A DNA stretch of 62,000 bases, taken from assembly GCA_009760855.2 (NCBI GenBank), contig WPIO01000014.1:1920001-1982000 (forward strand), written 5' to 3'. Shown piece by piece: positions 58,413 through 62,000 of this stretch. How positions within the stretch are numbered: the stretch's first letter is position 1; each line of letters opens with the position of its first letter. This stretch comes from Cristatella mucedo. Taxonomy: Eukaryota; Bryozoa; Phylactolaemata; Cristatellidae. A program made the position numbers and the translations under genes. The notes under the pieces are model-generated. The model was not told the origin of the DNA. It made no database searches and was given only the letters and a program-made list of their open reading frames with translations.

Positions 58413-58919
58413 CTAAAACACAGCAAGCCATAATAGCAGTCCTGGTAGGCTCGCTGCTTCTCTCCATGCTGGCATCATCAGGGGCAACGACCAAAGCAGC
58501 TGACGACTAAGCAAAATCGCCATGGCTACAATCCCTGCACCAATCGACATGCTTTCTTTGGCCTCACGTGCAAGCTACTGCATGGTGGCTGCATGGTATG
58601 GGGTTGCCACACTTAAAGGAGCTCCGGATGCTTGTCGGGCTTAGGTTTACAGTCTCATCACTTAGAAGAGACACATCGTTACCACCTTGTTTGTGGGCTT
58701 AAAAAGGCTGCTGGATGTGGTTGCTTGGTTCACAAGCTACGATTCAGTTACCAAAAGGGGCTGCCGCTTCTTTCAAGGGACGATCACTATTTCTGAGGAG
58801 CAAAAGTAGGAATTCTATAGATGAGTCTAAGATGTCTGCAGGGTGACACACTTTGAACGGCTTTGAGGTTCTTCTTCAATTGAAGCAAGGACTTTTTTTG
58901 TAAATGCGGCTAAAAGCAA

Positions 58920-59575
58920 CTAGGCAACTGCAGCTAGCTATGAATATGGCTGCAAGGCTAGTCTTCAAGTCCCAGAGGTTTGAGCACGTGTCTCCTTTGC
59001 TAAAAGAGCTAGGATAGATGCCGGTTGAGCGCACGTGTCTCCTTTGCTAAAAGAGCTAGGATGGATGCCAGTTGAGCAACGGATACAGAGCAAAGTTCTT
59101 ATGCTGACCCACAAGGCCCGCAATGACTTGGCTCCTTCATATCTAGCTGAACTGCTGCACCAGTTTCAGCCTCCTTGTGCCCTCAGGTCCTGTGTGGACA
59201 ATAAATTAGCTGTTCCATTCCTCTGCTTAAAGACCGTTGGCGACAGAAGCATTAGCTTAGCAGATCCTAGGCTGTGGAACTTGCTTCCACAATTCTTACC
59301 CTACGACAACTACTCTCCTGTTGCCGACTATGGCTCATCCTTTGCAGCGGTCCTAAGCTGCTACTTCCACGCTACTCACTAACTCAACTGTTCTCATGAC
59401 TCTGCTATGTTTCCCACTTTCTCTTCGTTGCGTGAGATGAAGTCTGCTGGCTACCGAATGCTTACAGAAAGTGGCTATGGCTGCAAGCGCGCTATAAAAA
59501 ACTCTTCTGCGTAACACCCACATAGTCTTTGTGGTTTTGTGGAGTTACAGATGGAGATATATTAAATTGCATTAA
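58920..59575 (+). mobile_element. L2-type LINE 3' end with internal duplication
   Basis: Starts with CAACTGCAGCTAGCTATGAATATGGC-like sequence encoding the C-terminal region and runs to GGAGTTACAGATGGAGATAT. A block of about 49 bp containing CACGTGTCTCCTTTGCTAAA is tandemly duplicated (58982-59030 and 59031-59080). It is inserted in the TMBIM gene's large intron, antisense to the gene. Confidence 0.9.
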
Positions 59576-60510
59576 ATAGGCTTTCAGCACAGCCTACACT
59601 CAGGTGCATTAAACCTCTCAGTACGGCCACCACTGCAGTGTCTGCAAACTTGTTCGAATAATAAGAGGGTTTTCTACGATGCCAGGCATCATAAAGTTAT
59701 GCCAAGCATGTAAAAATATTTATTGACGACCAAAAAACAAACACATATGGTGTTGATATGTATGCATTTAGTGTGACGTCAACCTACCACGATTTTTGTG
59801 ACCTTCCTTGTCTGGCCAGGAATAAATAGAAGCTCCTACGGTGTCTCTTCTGCTGTAGCACATTCCAAAGAGCCTGAGTTTTACAGAAAAAGGTCGGCTA
59901 CTGGTGCATGCGCCGAACAGCCGGCCTCAGGTGCCTGTCGATATCGCTCAATGGTCATTCTACACGGTTCAAATTATGTGACTTGTTGAGCTACTGCACC
60001 AGCACCAAACTAGGATTCCTCAAACTTGAGGAATCCTTGAACCTATCAGGACCAAGCAGGACCTATCGAGTATCAGACGCCATACGAAACCTTGAAGACG
60101 GCAGTCTTCATTCAAGCCAGCATTGAAGACTTGCACTGAGCTTGCCTGTAGTTCATGAGCTGGTATAAAATTCGAGAGCTTGACAGGCAGCGACTTTTCT
60201 TGGGTAATAAATCACGATGCTAATTACAGTGACTATTTCAAAATAATCAGTATGCAAGTGAAAAAATTATATGATGAAGCGTTCCTGATAGAACCTGTTT
60301 GCAGCAATTTTGCAATCCTGCAGGTTATCTATGCTGCAATAATGCATTCACAATTAAGAAGCATTCAAAATTAAGCATTCAAAATTAAGCATTCAAAATT
60401 AATACAGAATACAAAAACCACAAGCAACACTCATTCAACTTCGCACATCCTTAACCGTACCTATCCACCCATACGAATTGACTGCTGGCAACAGCTTGGG
60501 CTGCATTACC
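59576..60510. other. Intron of the TMBIM gene, nothing recognised
   Basis: AT-rich. A short tandem repeat CATTCAAAATTAAG occurs three times at 60362-60400. No exon with fitting phase was found. Confidence 0.4.
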
Positions 60511-60511
60511 G

Positions 60512-60668
60512 CCCTGGTTTGGCCTAGTGGTCAAGATGCTTGCATTTAACGACCGAGGTCAAGGTCATTGCACTTGCCTGCCCGGTCGCACCCTGTGACA
60601 TATGCGAAGTGCCAGAATAGAGATAATAAGTTCTCTCAGGGTGCTATACAAATGAATTATATATAGTT
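60512..60668 (+). mobile_element. tRNA-derived SINE, family A (variant)
   Basis: The head TGGTTTGGCCTAGTGGTCAA, then the extra block GACCGAGGTCAAGGTCATTG, a degraded B box, and the tail GTGCCAGAATAGAGATAATA with GGTGCTATACAAATGAATTA. It lies in the TMBIM gene's intron, antisense to the gene. Confidence 0.85.
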
Positions 60669-61314
60669 TTATACATACGTTGTGCCTCTGGTCCTTGCTG
60701 ACTGAGCATTGTAAGTGGAGAGATGCAAGTACTGCAGAAATAACGTCAAAAAATGTATGAAGGCATGCCACAAAAATATGTCACGTAAAGTTTCTTTGTA
60801 CAAAAGTGGTTGGTTGAGTTCAGTGGGACTCCCTCGGACACAAACAAAGCTACAAATGTCAGTCACTGGTAGCATTCACAGCTGCACGAAATCACGTGCT
60901 TCAGTGCTGCATCAGTTCATACCGCAAGAGCCATTGGTCTGCCAAGCTGGATCAAGTCATCGTAAGGCATGCAGCAAGGCTCTGCCAGTGCGATCTGCAC
61001 GGGCGTATCAGTGAACAGACTGCTAGCACTGGCAGCCGGTCATCAGACGACGCACCTTGCCGTGTGACACTGGCCGTTCGGACAGGTGCATTCAGGAGAG
61101 GGTCGACCGAGATAAAGCATTGTAATGCAACGCAGGAGGCGAGAGCAGCGACACAATGCTTCTTAAGTTTGAATGAACAGGTGCAAGGTCAAGGTTAATC
61201 TACCTAAAGCATTCTAGCGATGCATGTGAGTATAGGCAGATAAGGCACTATAAACAGTCGGGAGATACACCTCACGTAATATCAAAGGCAGTGTTGTTCA
61301 GCAGCATCACTTAC

Positions 61315-61459
61315 AAATACAGCCAGAGCAATGAAGTTCCCGGGGAACTTTCGCCTGACATCCCTGAAGCATATGAGGACGATGTACGTGACGAAGAAGG
61401 TGGCATAAGAAAGGCCGTAGAACCAGACGTTTGTTCGTACCCACAGACGGGTTGGTGTG
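61315..61459 (-). CDS. TMBIM/Lifeguard gene, upstream exon
   Basis: A 145-nt exon begins after TGTTTTAG with one base of a split codon (phase 2) and ends in phase 0 at GTAAGT. It encodes VRTNVWFYGLSYATFFVTYI, then VLICFRDVRRKFPGNFIALAVF, matching the second and third membrane segments of Lifeguard proteins (pattern 'P.N...L..FT'). It joins in frame to the exon at 58170-58412, whose first residues (TLTFSYV) continue the 'LxxFT' motif. The N-terminal proline-rich tail and first helix must lie to the right of the window. Confidence 0.9.
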
Positions 61460-62000
61460 CTAAAACAAATAAATAATAGCTGGTAGTTGCAGGTAATGCT
61501 ACACTAAAAAAAAACTGCTCTGCTTGGGCAGCTGTTGCTCTAAGTGCCAACTTCTGCCGTCGTAATATTGTGCCTTGGTATTGTTGACGATTCTTCACTA
61601 AAATACACCAGACACCTGTCCCGATGATGCCCGGAGAATGACAGGGTATCAGGCACACTCACAGAGATTACTAGCAACTTCCAGCCATCAGGCGATGCAG
61701 CGAAGGCAGAATCAGCAGAAATGCATAAGTCAGCAAGCTGGTGCTACCCATGCTTAAAACAATGGTGGGGCAACACTGCCAAAGTCCAGAAACTAACACA
61801 GAATCGGATGGTTTTGCTTGCTTCAGTTAGCTCTGCTGTTGTCAGCAAAGTGGCTGCCCACCACCACTCTGACAAGGGTAGGTGCATCAACAGGTCGGAG
61901 CTAAGTCGTGATGCAAGGAAATGAAAAGAAAATCGAAGCAAAGAAGTACTATTATGCAAGTCTTGTCACTGGCTAATGTTCTTATAACATAGAGTTAGCA
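61460..62000. other. Probable intron at the right edge, no exon found
   Basis: The next upstream exon must end with two bases of a split codon. A GTGAGT donor near 61662 has stops in the required frame. I therefore infer that the preceding exon lies beyond the window. Confidence 0.4.

Noticed and set aside
58282-58494. Alternative minus-strand frame overlapping the TMBIM core exon
   Set aside because: It is out of frame with the clearly conserved Lifeguard segment and crosses its acceptor site.
61311-61658. Continuous 115-codon minus-strand frame as a single exon including the TMBIM segment
   Set aside because: Only 61315-61459 matches the family and it is bounded by good splice sites; the rest of the frame is intron sequence.

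Overview
The window looks like nuclear DNA from an animal, probably an invertebrate, but I cannot name the species. Reasons: spliced coding exons with GT-AG junctions, an EGF-like module on a phase 1-1 exon, abundant CR1/L2-type LINE 3' ends, tRNA-derived SINEs, and very many dinucleotide and trinucleotide microsatellites. No bacterial-style operon, tRNA gene, rRNA or CRISPR array was recognised. Only two protein-coding loci are well supported, both on the minus strand, and each is seen only in part or as widely spaced exons.

Region 1-22 kb is GC- and CpG-rich. It holds long CGG tracts (about 210 bp at 2966-3178), GA/CAGA tracts (about 590 bp at 13374-13966), a degenerate CCCTAAA heptamer array near 9.1 kb, decayed LINE pieces and a decayed transposon-associated ORF (10745-11290). 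I see no convincing gene there, apart from a few isolated strong splice-site pairs.

Region 22.4-28.6 kb holds exons of a probable single-pass membrane protein read on the minus strand. In reading order they are an EGF-like exon (28506-28625), a transmembrane exon (24411-24575) and two exons (22749-22846, 22490-22621) that give a cytoplasmic tail with two PPSY motifs. The reading phases of these four exons fit together exactly. Two further open segments with matching phase, at 35.0-35.3 kb and 38.86-39.07 kb, may be its upstream exons, but the evidence for them is weak.

Region 29-52 kb is mostly interspersed repeats: L2-type and CR1-type LINE 3' ends, two tRNA-derived SINE families, a restriction-like-endonuclease (R2-group) LINE in two copies, an unclassified repeat in three copies (one near 20.6 kb), and a Ty3/gypsy gag remnant with a possible LTR. 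One SINE family shares its 3' hairpin tail with the CR1-type LINE, which suggests that it borrows that LINE's machinery.

Region 55.2-61.5 kb holds the C-terminal exons of a TMBIM/Lifeguard (Bax inhibitor-1 superfamily) gene on the minus strand. It carries two homologous alternative terminal exons. The distal one keeps the two conserved aspartates of the family's pH/calcium site; in the proximal one both are asparagine. The proximal exon also has an AATAAA signal overlapping its stop codon. This is the most interesting thing in the window.
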